NCBI RefSeq assembly: GCF_003171515.1
Contig: NC_089396.1
Span: 1,488,001-1,552,000, forward strand
From: Pyrenophora tritici-repentis
Taxonomy: Eukaryota > Ascomycota > Dothideomycetes > Pleosporales > Pleosporaceae
Length of the DNA stretch: 64,000 nt
Reading direction: 5' to 3'
Program-made: the position numbers and the translations under genes
In this document: positions 33,327 to 43,489 of the stretch, in pieces
Layout: every line of letters begins with the position of its first letter
Position numbering within the stretch: the stretch's first letter is position 1
The notes under the pieces: model-generated
Told to the model about the DNA's origin: nothing
The model's database searches: none
The model's input: the letters and a program-made list of their open reading frames with translations, nothing else

Positions 33327-34291
33327 ATGGCATCGACCACAGAATCATCACACATCAAGAAAGAACCTGACGATGAGTCTGGATGGAAGATCACATGGCT
33401 GGATACAGTGGTGGATGGAGACACCAAAGGTGGCTTAAGAAAGCCTGCCTTTCGGCATTCTGATCATGTCATGCAGGACTCTCCCAGCTCAGGTACTATA
33501 TTCAAGCTCTTCAATATTCACACGCTAACATTACATATCAGTTTCTCGCTATCCCGCTGACTCCAGACCGCCTCGTCACCCCTTCAACCAATTGATATCA
33601 CTCTAACCGCGCCAGACGAGCTTCGCCTGCAAGGCGTTCAACAACGTACCCTCGACGATGCCGATTGCGGTAGAGTAGGAGCTCTGCCGTCACATGGAGA
33701 TCCAGCACTAGTACAAGACGAGCTAGACTCGCTATCTACCTATACGCGTACTCATCTGGCTATCATTCTTGCGGGTGTTTGCGAAGATCTGCGTGTCGTG
33801 CTGCCAACTCCGGCCACAAGGTCCCCTGTGCACGGCTTCACATCTGCAACACATGGCGGATGCATCTGCTGGGGAAGGGTCCGGCATGTCCTCACGTCGG
33901 GTTGGTACATGATATCGTCGTCGACGGTACGATATCGAAGTTGGTACACATCCGCTCCACTTGCAAATCTGTCGTGCAGAAGAAGCCCTGCACCAAGGTC
34001 GTTTGTGCCTTTGGTCATATCCTACGGCCGGAGCGGTATGCCGCTCACGAGGGATACAAGATGGCACGACAACAGGGTAAGGCCAAGGAGTCGGCAGATA
34101 TGATAGCTTGGGCGGATCGACATGGGTGGACAGAACCCGAGCAGTACAAGACTCGTGCGGAAGACCGACGCATGGGAACACGACAGCGGACGATGGGTGG
34201 TGATAAGAGTCATCACCCTAGTCGAGGAGCTCGTCCGTCACACGCGAATCGTGGTCGGCGGTCGCAAGATTACCGAAGATACCCATACTAG
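33327..34291 (+). CDS. Hypothetical protein with CCCH-like Cys/His cluster (exon structure uncertain)
   Basis: The first exon starts at ATG 33327 (MASTTESSHIKKEPDDESGW). A downstream open stretch from about 33567 reads PLQPIDITLTAPDELRLQGV and continues to LAIILAG. A likely 44-nt intron (about 33776-33819) then leads to a Cys/His-rich segment: VPCARLHICNTWRMHLLGKG, then ACPHVGLVHD, then KKPCTKVVCAFGH, ending at TAG 34291. The pattern resembles two degenerate CCCH fingers. The junction between the first two parts does not keep frame with an ordinary intron, so either another exon was missed or the gene carries a frameshift. Confidence 0.4.
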
Positions 34292-34571
34292 GGGTGGTAC
34301 CCTTTACGATCCCTCAACGTCCTAGATAGCGTGCCCTTATGTACAATACAAACTTGACTGTTATTGCCTACTCTCCAGTACAACATGACTTCAAAATATA
34401 CGCGCAGTTTTAATTTACGTGAAGGGATATGACTAAAGAAGGTAAATTTTGGATTCTGGTAGTCGGAAAATTGGGGGTGTTCTGGAATGCTGTCCTAACT
34501 AATCGATACGGGCTGACGTCGCACAGCATCTCAACGTCCACGAAACATTGCTTCATAACCTCTACCCCAAC

Positions 34572-35516
34572 ATGGCAGGAACACGCCGAAGTACGCGTCA
34601 GACAGCATCTACAGCCCCTAAATACAACGAGGATGACTCTTCAGCCGCCGAAGACAAGACAAACTCGAAACGTAACGCGAAGAGGACGACGCGTCGCAAA
34701 CGCGCGCGGAACGACGACGATGACGGCCACGAAGAACAAGTAGTTGAGGATAGCCCACCGCCGAACAAGAAAGCTGCTACAAGCAAAGCGAAGAAATCAC
34801 GAGCAAAAGCACCCGCAACTACCACATCAACACAACCCGAAAGCTCCACGCCGAACCCCACCGTTGTATCTGCTCCCTCTTCTTACCCATCATCCTCCTC
34901 AAACCGTCACGCAAACGGAAACCAAGAAGTGTACTGGCTGCTCAAAGCTGAGCCCCTTCCACGCTACGAAAATGGTGTCAACGTCGCCTTTTCCATATCC
35001 GACCTACGCGCATGTACCAAACCTGAACCCTGGGGTGGCGTACGAAACCCCCAAGCACGAAATAACATGCAAGCGATGCGCAAAGACGACTTGGGCTTCT
35101 TCTACCATTCCAACGCCAAGCCCTCGGGTGTTGTAGGTATATTGCGTGTGGTGGAAGAGGCAAAGGTCGACGAGACAGCGTTTGATCCCAAGGACCCCTA
35201 CTATGATAAAAAGTCGGATCCGGAGAAGCCCAAGTGGTTTTGTGTGGGTGTCGAGTTTGTGAAGGAGTTTGAAAAGGCGGTGGATTTACATAAGATCAAG
35301 GAATTTGCCAAGGATGGTGGGCCGTTGAAGGATATGCAGCTTGTTACCAATTCTCGGCTGAGTGTGTGCAAGGTTAGGAAGGAAGAATGGGATTTCATAA
35401 TGGGCTTGGCTGAGGGGAAGAAGGGGGATGGAGGAGAAGATGCACACAAGGCTTCAGAGAACGAGATTGAAGGAGTTGATACGGATGAGGAAAAGGCGGA
35501 AGTAAAAGACAAATGA
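34572..35516 (+). CDS. EVE-domain protein, thymocyte nuclear protein 1 (THYN1)-like
   Basis: Single exon, 314 aa. ATG at 34572 (MAGTRRSTRQTAS); the longer frame upstream begins with TTG. A basic, disordered N-terminus with nuclear-localisation-like stretches (RRKRARNDDDD, KKSRAKAP) precedes an EVE domain (about 122-270): EVYWLLKAEP, FSISDLRAC, WGGVRNPQARNNMQAMRKDD, FFYHSN, VVGILRVVEE, all typical of THYN1. EVE domains are related to YTH/PUA folds and are thought to bind modified nucleic-acid bases. The tail is acidic. Confidence 0.9.
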   Translation: MAGTRRSTRQTASTAPKYNEDDSSAAEDKTNSKRNAKRTTRRKRARNDDDDGHEEQVVEDSPPPNKKAATSKAKKSRAKAPATTTSTQPESSTPNPTVVSAPSSYPSSSSNRHANGNQEVYWLLKAEPLPRYENGVNVAFSISDLRACTKPEPWGGVRNPQARNNMQAMRKDDLGFFYHSNAKPSGVVGILRVVEEAKVDETAFDPKDPYYDKKSDPEKPKWFCVGVEFVKEFEKAVDLHKIKEFAKDGGPLKDMQLVTNSRLSVCKVRKEEWDFIMGLAEGKKGDGGEDAHKASENEIEGVDTDEEKAEVKDK

Positions 35517-35651
35517 TGCTAAACCAAGGCTCAAGATGGAAATTGATTTCATTGAGATCGTGTAATCCACTTTGATTCATTAAATCGCTATTAGCCACAA
35601 AGGCCAACCGTCTACATGTACTTCTTCATATCCGATGACTGAACACAAGTT

Positions 35652-37379
35652 CTAGTATTGGAGTGCGGCAATAACCTCCGGGCTATTGAAGAATCCGCAT
35701 CGCTCCTTCAATTTCTGCTCCGCCATTACCTGGGTCGCATTTACCTTGCCCAGAGCGTTGTTGCCAGGATCGGATCCACCAATGGTCATCACATGAGGTC
35801 CCCCAGGTCGACTAAACGCCTCATCCCAACTCGGCAATGTCATCGCAATTTTTTCGCTCATAGTCGGAGCACCCTTGCTAACAAATGTTGTCCATGAGCG
35901 ACTCGACCGGATGGCAAGATCACGATCAGACGCCGTTGGGTTGTATGGCAAGCCTGAGTTGTTGTATACGTGCATGCTATCGAAGATGTATGCAAACTCA
36001 GAGGTATGCACTACTCCAAGACCTTGGACCTTCAAGAGATATTCGAGGATCGGGTCGAGAATGGTCTGGTTCCAGTTGTAGAAGTAGACTGGGGCTTCGA
36101 ACATGTTGTTGATGGCACCTCCGAGGTGTAGAGACGGGCACACCATCAAGATGTCGCGGAAGATGCGGGAAGAGCGATAGAACTCTTGCGTCAGATTCAC
36201 AGTGGAACCAAACTCCTCTACAGGGTACATGTTCAGTAGCTGCAGAATCGTGGTTTCTGCCATGGCTGGTAGATAGCCGCGGATGAAGTCGTATGTGTCC
36301 TTGGCGGTCGAAATGGAACGGTTGGTATAGATGTCGAGGTCTCCTTGCATCCATCCGGACATGAAGGTTGCATTTCCGAAACGGCCTTCCGCAATGAGCT
36401 TGCTGGGTGCATCTGGTAGGAAGTCGCCATCAACCTGTGGTAGCCAGACATCACCAATGTTATGAGCAATGTCGGCAATGTATGTGGCGTTTGAGGCCTC
36501 AAAGAGAGTGTTGGTGTCAAGTCCACGCAGGCACTCGATCGTGTCCGGATGGTCCACGTCGGTCTTGTTGCATCCAACATAATCGATCACAGCTTTCATA
36601 GCCTCCTTGGCAAAAGTACCAGTGATACCAGGCTCCAATGATTGTGACTCAGCAATACCCCGCTGGAATGGCAGTGGCTTTTCTCCTCCATAAGCTAGGA
36701 TCTGCATTCCAATTGCCAGACCGCCGGAAGATTGACCCGCGATGGTAATTCTCGTCGGATCCCCACCAAAAAAAGCAATGTTATCGCGAACCCATTCAAT
36801 AGCGGCGCGCTGATCGCGAAGGCCGGCGTTCATACTGCCCTCCTCTTTCAGCGATTCCGAGGTTGCGAAGCCGAACAATCCAAGACGGTAGTTCAAGGCA
36901 ACATGGATGATGGGATCTCCGTTCTCCACTGACTGCTTGATCATACCATCAGGGGCAGTTGTCGGTTCATTGTTACTGGCCCACCAGAAAGATCCTCCAT
37001 GAATCCAGACGAGTACCGGAAGTGGCCCCTTGCCTTCTCTATCCGCCGGCTTAGGACGGGCGACGTTGACGTTCAAACAGGCCTCTGAGATCTCGGTGAT
37101 ATTGTCGAGTCCAAGAGGGGCGTAAAGCTGGCCCAGTGCCTGTGGACACGCAGGACCGTGTTGGGTGGCGTCGATGATGGAACCGGGAGTGTATTCGTAA
37201 GGGACAGGAGGCTTGAATCGGTTCTCGCCACCGGTGTCTTTAGCATACGGGATGCCCAGGAAGATCTCAATACCATTGCGCTCAATGCCTTCGAAAGTCA
37301 CGTTGCCGCGCGGGTTGGTAAGTACTACGCCCGCTGCGACTGTGGCAGATGCCAGAAAGCACAGGATGGAGCCGCGCAT
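35652..37379 (-). CDS. Secreted type-B carboxylesterase/lipase
   Basis: 575 aa, single exon. The N-terminus MRGSILCFLASATVAAG is a signal peptide. Family blocks: FLGIPYA, ACLNVNV (a variant of the usual EDCLxLNV), VLVWIHGGSFWW (oxyanion hole HGGS), LRDQRAAIEWVRDNIAFFGG and the nucleophile elbow GQSSGG. Several NxT/S sites (NVT, NIT, NKT, NAT) suggest N-glycosylation. Length fits the alpha/beta-hydrolase family of cholinesterases and fungal lipases. The next two genes downstream in transcription are on other minus-strand units (37779-39062 lies upstream). Confidence 0.92.
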   Translation of the reverse strand: MRGSILCFLASATVAAGVVLTNPRGNVTFEGIERNGIEIFLGIPYAKDTGGENRFKPPVPYEYTPGSIIDATQHGPACPQALGQLYAPLGLDNITEISEACLNVNVARPKPADREGKGPLPVLVWIHGGSFWWASNNEPTTAPDGMIKQSVENGDPIIHVALNYRLGLFGFATSESLKEEGSMNAGLRDQRAAIEWVRDNIAFFGGDPTRITIAGQSSGGLAIGMQILAYGGEKPLPFQRGIAESQSLEPGITGTFAKEAMKAVIDYVGCNKTDVDHPDTIECLRGLDTNTLFEASNATYIADIAHNIGDVWLPQVDGDFLPDAPSKLIAEGRFGNATFMSGWMQGDLDIYTNRSISTAKDTYDFIRGYLPAMAETTILQLLNMYPVEEFGSTVNLTQEFYRSSRIFRDILMVCPSLHLGGAINNMFEAPVYFYNWNQTILDPILEYLLKVQGLGVVHTSEFAYIFDSMHVYNNSGLPYNPTASDRDLAIRSSRSWTTFVSKGAPTMSEKIAMTLPSWDEAFSRPGGPHVMTIGGSDPGNNALGKVNATQVMAEQKLKERCGFFNSPEVIAALQY

Positions 37380-37778
37380 CTTGTCTGCTGCTGTTGTGTT
37401 CCCGAGAGTGCAAAGGAGTGGAAGTGGACAACAGACTAAGCTAACAGGCAGACAGCAGTGTTTATATAGGTGTGAGCTGCGATATGGGGTCCAATTAGAC
37501 GCGCTATCATAGCGACGCTAAGCGACAAGCGGCAGGTGCGCGCTATGACGTGCAAATGTTTGAGTGCATTAGTTGCGCCGTATCATCATGACAGCACGCA
37601 TTTCTTTGGAGTCTGTGGAGTCAAAAACTAATTAGGGTTGGGATCTCCAAGGGCTTGCCGCGAGACGTGCATGACTTAGTGCTGATACGCTAATTCCAAT
37701 ACCGGGCCTATCCTTCAGTCCCACCGGATCACCCCATGGTTGTATGTACATAAGACGGTCCCAAAAGCATCTCCTTAC
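37380..37778 (-). promoter_or_regulatory. Promoter region of the carboxylesterase gene
   Basis: 399 bp between two minus-strand genes, no coding signal. It should contain the esterase promoter and the monooxygenase 3' end. Confidence 0.4.
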
Positions 37779-39062
37779 TTACAACCGGCCCGCCCGTTGC
37801 CGTAAATGCCTCACAACCTGATCAAATCTCTCGTAGCAGTCCTGTTCCGCATCAAAGCTTAATAACCAGGCCTCGCGCGCTAGGTGAATCGATTCCGGCT
37901 TTCTTGCAATCTCGTTCCAATTCGCCTTGTGCCACCGGTCCCTTGTTTTCACTCCCGTAGCTTGCGCTTTGTGTACCCTTTCATATCGCAGATCCTCAAA
38001 CGCTCGGACAGCCAGAGGAATTTGGTGTTTTCCGGCTAGCGATAAACAGGTGGCTAAGACAACACCATCTTCAATCGACTGGCTGGCTCCCTGGATAGAA
38101 GTCGGCAGAAAAGGATGCGCCGCGTCACCAATCAAAACAATGCGCTGCTTTGGTGAGATGAATGTGGGCAATGGATCGCGGAAGACGAGTTTATGATCGA
38201 TGAGACGAGCGTCCTTCGGTGTCGACTTGACTATCTCTTGAACAATAGGCGCCCATCCCTCGACGTATTTAAGACAGTCTTCTATCCTCCCGGGAAACTG
38301 CCAGCTCTCCTCGATATTGCCATCATCGACGTGCGTAAAAACCCAATTGAACTCTTTCCCATCCTTGAGAGAAGAGACAAGGAAATGCAGATCTGGCCCA
38401 ATGAATCCAGAGTGGCTGTCTCCATCAACGAGGTGCTTCAGGGTCGGATTACTCCTGATAGCGTCACCTGAGAACCACGATCGATACACCGCATATCCTG
38501 AACTCTTTGGTTTATCATCAAACCCGAGGACAATTTTGCGACTGCGGGACCGTACTCCCTCTGCTGCAACCACGACGTCTGCAATGATCTCTTTTCCATC
38601 GACAACCACACCCGCTTTCTCCTCATCCTCGAAATAGTCGCTCACCCTTGAACCCCATCTGACCTCAACACCCCTCTCAACAGCATGTCCGTAGATAATA
38701 TTCCACAACTCCCCTCTATGCCCATTGATCCTCGGCCCCCATTCCTGCTCCCCCTCAAAGCTCTGTCTTGTCACAAACTCGCCCTTCCAATGATAAAAGT
38801 CCAACCAAGTAGTTTTCCTAGCCACCTTTTTCATGGCTTCGATAACGCCAGGCCACCGCTCAAAGTGCCGCGCTCCGTTCGGATCAAAACTGATGATATC
38901 GCCGAATTGCGTTATCTCGTCTGGAGATGCGGCTTTGTCGAGAAGAACGACAGTGTGGCCTTTACGGGAGCATTCTATGGCTGCAGAGAGACCGGCGAAA
39001 CCGGCGCCTACTAATATGACGCGTATGCCTGTTGGTGGGTGGGTTGCGGAGTGAGTCATCAT
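37779..39062 (-). CDS. FAD-dependent aromatic monooxygenase, salicylate hydroxylase-like
   Basis: 427 aa, single exon, starting at ATGATG (39062). The Rossmann motif VGAGFAGLSAAIECSRKGH is near the N-terminus. The mid motif VVAAEGVRSRSRK corresponds to the DG motif of class A flavoprotein hydroxylases. The GD motif is LIGDAAHPFLPTSIQGASQS. This is the usual layout for para-hydroxybenzoate/salicylate-type hydroxylases that use NAD(P)H. The substrate is unknown; an aromatic acid or a secondary metabolite is likely. Confidence 0.92.
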   Translation of the reverse strand: MMTHSATHPPTGIRVILVGAGFAGLSAAIECSRKGHTVVLLDKAASPDEITQFGDIISFDPNGARHFERWPGVIEAMKKVARKTTWLDFYHWKGEFVTRQSFEGEQEWGPRINGHRGELWNIIYGHAVERGVEVRWGSRVSDYFEDEEKAGVVVDGKEIIADVVVAAEGVRSRSRKIVLGFDDKPKSSGYAVYRSWFSGDAIRSNPTLKHLVDGDSHSGFIGPDLHFLVSSLKDGKEFNWVFTHVDDGNIEESWQFPGRIEDCLKYVEGWAPIVQEIVKSTPKDARLIDHKLVFRDPLPTFISPKQRIVLIGDAAHPFLPTSIQGASQSIEDGVVLATCLSLAGKHQIPLAVRAFEDLRYERVHKAQATGVKTRDRWHKANWNEIARKPESIHLAREAWLLSFDAEQDCYERFDQVVRHLRQRAGRL

Positions 39063-39469
39063 GATACTCAGCTAGCGAGGTGCTCAGAGAATTGAGAGCA
39101 ACTGCTGACATTCATATGTAGTGTCCAATGTAGCCTGATCTTCCTTGCAGTGTGGGGTTTGCTTATATCTACGCCACATGGTTTTGCCCCACATGCAGTG
39201 TGACGATCGCGCACGGCAAGGAACTGCGAGTCAACACCCGTTACCCGCGAGCCTTGCGCTATCATTTCCCTGCTATCATCATATTTGCTGGAATTTCTTG
39301 TTAATTATGTGCGACTGGGATCTAGGCTGTAGCAAGGAGCAGGTCCGGCACTTTGACGCTACCTTCTATATTAGGACTAGCTCTCGGCATTGTATAGTGG
39401 TTGTACATGTGACTACACTCTCCATTATGCATATCCGTATCTAGGTCGGTGTTATCTAATCTTTTTGAC
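39063..39469. other. Intergenic region
   Basis: 407 bp between two minus-strand genes. No gene seen. The monooxygenase promoter is expected here. Confidence 0.35.
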
Positions 39470-40444
39470 TCACATCCCAAGATCAGTCCAGAAATTGCTG
39501 ATGAAGCTTGCAACCTCTGGTACCCTTTCCCTGACAAGACCATGTCCGGCCTGCGGAACCACAAAGACGTCTTTGAATCCCAAATCCCTCAGCTCTTGCT
39601 TGTTACACAAGTCATCCTTCTCGCCCAGCACTACTAATGCCGGTTTTCTAGTCTGTGCCGCCTTTGTAAAGCTCTCGTGATTATCCATCACTCCTCCGTC
39701 CCTGAAAATCGCTACAACAGAACCCACATGACCGGCATGCTCCCGCATCTGCCACTCCCTTACCGCTTCAGCAACGACCTCGCCCCTCCCAACTCTTTCC
39801 TTCCAGCCTCCCGGTACTACGAGATCTTTGCCTTCAAGGAACTGCAACACCCACTTCCTTGCTGCGTCTTCATCGCTACCAGGCTGGAAAAGCTCTTGTT
39901 CAGCCGCTGTGAAGCTCGTAGATCGGATTAGTCCCGCCGGCGCGACCAAGGTAAAACTATTTACCCGTGAAGTGCGTGAATCGGCGTATCCGACTGTCAG
40001 TGATGCTCCGAAAGAGTACCCCATGAGATGGGCAGAGGGCCAATACAGCTCGTCTAACATTTCATCGAACAATTCGTGGAAGAGAGCTGCGTCATGTGGT
40101 AGTATGGGGGTATCGCTTAGTCCATGGCCCCAGAGATCTAATAATGCGAATTGCGAGTCTGGGAACAAGCTGTGTAGCGCGGCAGCCAAGGGAAGCATGC
40201 CCAGAGCAGGGGTTTGTACACCGTGGATGACAAGTACACGATTGAGTGTTTGGACGGAAGGAGTTGGGGAGATGTTATAGCATGCGACTTTTCCATGGGA
40301 GGTGTCGAGGTATCGGACTGGTGGTAGGAGGGTCCCAAAAGCAGATGTGAAGGCTTGCTCCGATGGACCTGAGATTGGGGGTTTTGGTCGAGTCGGCAGG
40401 GCTCCGGGGCGTGGAAGGACGAGGTTTTCTGGGCCGGAAGTCAT
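39470..40444 (-). CDS. Alpha/beta hydrolase fold protein
   Basis: 324 aa, single exon, ATG at 40444. Motifs in order: VLVIHGVQTPALG (oxyanion HG), LLDLWGHGLSDTP, the nucleophile elbow MGYSFGASLT, an acid LGEKDDLCNK and a late His, VVPQAGHGLV. This is the complete Ser-Asp-His set of the superfamily. It lacks a signal peptide, so it is probably cytosolic. It forms with the two preceding genes a run of three minus-strand enzymes. The substrate is unknown. Confidence 0.88.
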   Translation of the reverse strand: MTSGPENLVLPRPGALPTRPKPPISGPSEQAFTSAFGTLLPPVRYLDTSHGKVACYNISPTPSVQTLNRVLVIHGVQTPALGMLPLAAALHSLFPDSQFALLDLWGHGLSDTPILPHDAALFHELFDEMLDELYWPSAHLMGYSFGASLTVGYADSRTSRVNSFTLVAPAGLIRSTSFTAAEQELFQPGSDEDAARKWVLQFLEGKDLVVPGGWKERVGRGEVVAEAVREWQMREHAGHVGSVVAIFRDGGVMDNHESFTKAAQTRKPALVVLGEKDDLCNKQELRDLGFKDVFVVPQAGHGLVRERVPEVASFISNFWTDLGM

Positions 40445-41489
40445 GGCTGTCTGAAGTGTTGAGATGGTGATTAAATCTTAGGTTGGGGATGTGGCTCTTA
40501 TGGTGGTTCGGGAAGGATGCGGATGTTGACGACAGGGCATGGTTAGCCTAGCTGAAATACGTTAGGTTAGGCATGACTCGCGCACGACATAGAGCGACAT
40601 AGAGCGACATAGAGCGCAACCTGGGGTTCTCGATGTGATACATGTTTTCCATCACTGAATAGTTACAGTACACTTTTTTGCCTTTGTATGATTAGCATCT
40701 TGTCCGGCAAGGCGCAAATACCGGTTCATTGCGTTGTAGGCGTGGCATTCACAGCCTGCCATACTCAATGCCACCTCCTTCGAGCTGCCCGTTAGGCCAC
40801 TGTGTTGGACCACTGGATTGGTGACTCGTGACTCGATCAAGCTATCAATCTCGTGCTATCAATACTTGACAGTGAGCGTGCGATTTGCAAAAGTGTGGCA
40901 GAACAACGAGAAGAGATCATCATGAAGGAAAAGCATGAGACACTGTAGTTGAAACATATTGTCCATTAGACAGTTCAAATCAAACTCAAACATGAAATCT
41001 ATTATCTTATAACAAGAAATCAAATATTATGATTAACATGCATGCTGCCTAATGTCTTTGCTCGCCTGTCCCCTCTTTGTTGCCCGACCTAGATTTACCG
41101 CGCGGGTTATTGGCCGATAACCTCCATTGGACTTACTGCAAATGGTAGTAACTTGGATGAAATTAAGACGGTGAGTGTGAGCCCTGTATTATTGTCGAGC
41201 TCTTTGTGCGACGCCACTGCGGGTCACGTCATTGAGCCGCTCTCACTTCGAGTCCGTGCGCATAGCTCGCGCTGCAATACAAGGACTTCGCGACCTCGCC
41301 CTCCAAACTACTTTCCTTCTTTCTTTCTCTCCACACTGACGAAGACTTGAACTGTTACCTTGTTCTCAACCGTTTCCACGCTAAGCAGACACACCGTCAA
41401 AAAGTTCTTTGTTCTTTATCCACAAACGCAAGCTCAACCACATTACCACACTGACACCTGAACACTCAACCACATACACACACAACACC
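40445..41489. promoter_or_regulatory. Divergent intergenic region, hydrolase / CCCH protein
   Basis: About 1 kb without a supported gene. The unit CGACATAGAG is repeated three times at 40585-40614. CT-rich and CA-rich leader sequence (about 41300-41489) precedes the CCCH gene's ATG in ACACCATGG context. Confidence 0.45.
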
Positions 41490-43247
41490 ATGGCTGGAAA
41501 GCGTAATCGCTCTCGCACTGCCGCTTCGGCTCAGGAGAAAGGAAAACGCACCAAGCTCTACCCCCACCTGGCACCCACTGTCAAGGACGCAGAGGCAAAT
41601 CTCGAGCCCCAACCCGACATGTCTGCAAAGTCCAACGACGCAGCCAAGGTCATCAGGACCGAGACGATCAAGGAGATTGTCGTGCCAAAGTCAGAAGCCG
41701 ACACCACGGTCGCGAAGCTTGAGACGATCAAGGCTGTCGTTGCGCCGCCCAATAGCACGAAGACAGTAGACAGCGATCTCATCTCCTGGGACGACCTCTC
41801 ATCCACCAAGAAGAAGAACCCTGATCAGACTACAGACGACTTCGAGGACGGAATCGACATCTTTGCAGACAATGACAGCACCAGCAACGCCCTGATTGGC
41901 ACTAACCCTGACACCCGAAAGGCCAACACCGCAAAGGTCAAGGAAGATCAGATTGCCCCCAACACCGAAAGCACTGATGAACTTGCCAACCAGATTGAGG
42001 CAGTTCCAGCTTCTAAGGAGAAGAAAATTACGACCGAAGTACCTATTGCCAAACAGGCGGAGCAAATCGAAGTGACTCAAAATGGGGAACCTCATGAGAA
42101 CACCAATAAGGAGAAAGAAGCTGAGCATCAAGAGAAGCCCGAGGCAATCTCCGCATTCGGTCGCAATGTCATCTTCCAGTCGATCAAGTATAACCTTGAC
42201 AACACCGAGAATCTTGCGTACTGGATTGGTCTGGGTGCTGTCGGCTCTACAGATACCCGCCAAATCAACGCCGGCAACATCAAGTTGGAGATATCAGTGA
42301 AATACATAGGCCTCCAGAAAGAAGAGTCGATGGTCAAAGAGAGCGAGCCAGTCGCAGAGACCCAAGAAGCTGGGAAAGCCGAGGACAACCAGAAAGCCGT
42401 CAAGATAGAAATAAAAAAAGAGTGTCTGTACGATACCGAAGAGGGGATTCTCCCTTCCATCGAGACAGCTCCCGACCTCGCCGTCGACACCGCTGGAGCT
42501 ACAAAGGAGCAGCTTCACAATACTGTTATTACACCAGTCACGTCAGCTACTATTGCCACCAAGACGGCCGTCGCATGTAGGTTTGGCGCCAAGTGCAGCA
42601 GGCGCGACACATGCAAGTTCGACCACAGCGAAGGAGCTCGCAAGAAGATGTGCACTTTTGTCAACACAACCATTGGCTGCAAGAACAATACATGCCCCTT
42701 CTCGCACGATCACCTAGGCGTCATCTGCAAGTCATCTCCGTATCGCTCAAACTGCTCCAACACTCACAAGTGTGCGTTCAAGCACCAAGACGATGTCATG
42801 AGCGGCAAAGCCGAGCCCAGCAAGTCCAAGACGACGAAACCTGCGCTGGACGATGACAACCGTTACATCACCGCTGCAGAGATCGCACAAAAGGCTGCCG
42901 TGGCCCGAGCATCGCGTGAAGTGTCGGTGGCTTCGGCGACGTCAGCTCCACCAGCCAACGCTCCCACTGGTCCCCAGCACGGGGTTAAGCGTGGCAGGAG
43001 CAATGAGGATGCCGACGCGGGTCCCAATCCTCAACGCCCTCGCACCAACAACTTTCAGATGGGGCCTAACCAAGGCAGGCAGCAACATTGGAATCACCCC
43101 TCGCAGCAACAAGGCAACGTCCCGCAGTTTGGGCACCGGCAGGGTCGTGGTCGTGGACGCGGGCGAGGACGCGGTGCTGGTCGTGGCCGGGGAGGCAATA
43201 GTAGCGACCAGGGCTTCAGTATTCGGGGTGTTGCTGGAAGAGCGTGA
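41490..43247 (+). CDS. CCCH zinc-finger protein with RGG-type tail
   Basis: 585 aa, single exon. The frame is open further upstream only from a TTG, so ATG 41490 in ACACCATGG context is used. The N-terminal 360 residues are Lys/Glu/Thr-rich and disordered. Three clustered CCCH fingers follow: CRFGAKCSRRDTCKFDH, CTFVNTTIGCKNNTCPFSH, and a third beginning CKSSPYRSNC and ending CAFKH. The tail is Gln/Asn-rich and ends in RG repeats (GRGRGRGRGRGAGRGRGG), a common RNA-binding and arginine-methylation segment. An RNA-binding role is inferred from these parts. The layout is reminiscent of poly(A)-RNA-binding CCCH proteins such as Nab2, but the finger number is smaller. Confidence 0.82.
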   Translation: MAGKRNRSRTAASAQEKGKRTKLYPHLAPTVKDAEANLEPQPDMSAKSNDAAKVIRTETIKEIVVPKSEADTTVAKLETIKAVVAPPNSTKTVDSDLISWDDLSSTKKKNPDQTTDDFEDGIDIFADNDSTSNALIGTNPDTRKANTAKVKEDQIAPNTESTDELANQIEAVPASKEKKITTEVPIAKQAEQIEVTQNGEPHENTNKEKEAEHQEKPEAISAFGRNVIFQSIKYNLDNTENLAYWIGLGAVGSTDTRQINAGNIKLEISVKYIGLQKEESMVKESEPVAETQEAGKAEDNQKAVKIEIKKECLYDTEEGILPSIETAPDLAVDTAGATKEQLHNTVITPVTSATIATKTAVACRFGAKCSRRDTCKFDHSEGARKKMCTFVNTTIGCKNNTCPFSHDHLGVICKSSPYRSNCSNTHKCAFKHQDDVMSGKAEPSKSKTTKPALDDDNRYITAAEIAQKAAVARASREVSVASATSAPPANAPTGPQHGVKRGRSNEDADAGPNPQRPRTNNFQMGPNQGRQQHWNHPSQQQGNVPQFGHRQGRGRGRGRGRGAGRGRGGNSSDQGFSIRGVAGRA

Positions 43248-43489
43248 GGGGTCTCAGGGTTTTGAGATATACCAGTCATCTTGATCATCATAGGCTTTGA
43301 AGCCTACATTGTACCATCGACTTCGGAGCCATAATTGTTTCGTGAGCTGTATCGGGCATGCAGAGCTGTAACCTAGCCGAAAAGTAGAAAATACAGGAAA
43401 AAAAAACGTCAAAATTACAAAGTTTGTAGACAAACATGGAAAGTGACCAAATATGACATATTTCGTTTCCCTACGTGAGTGAGATTGAG

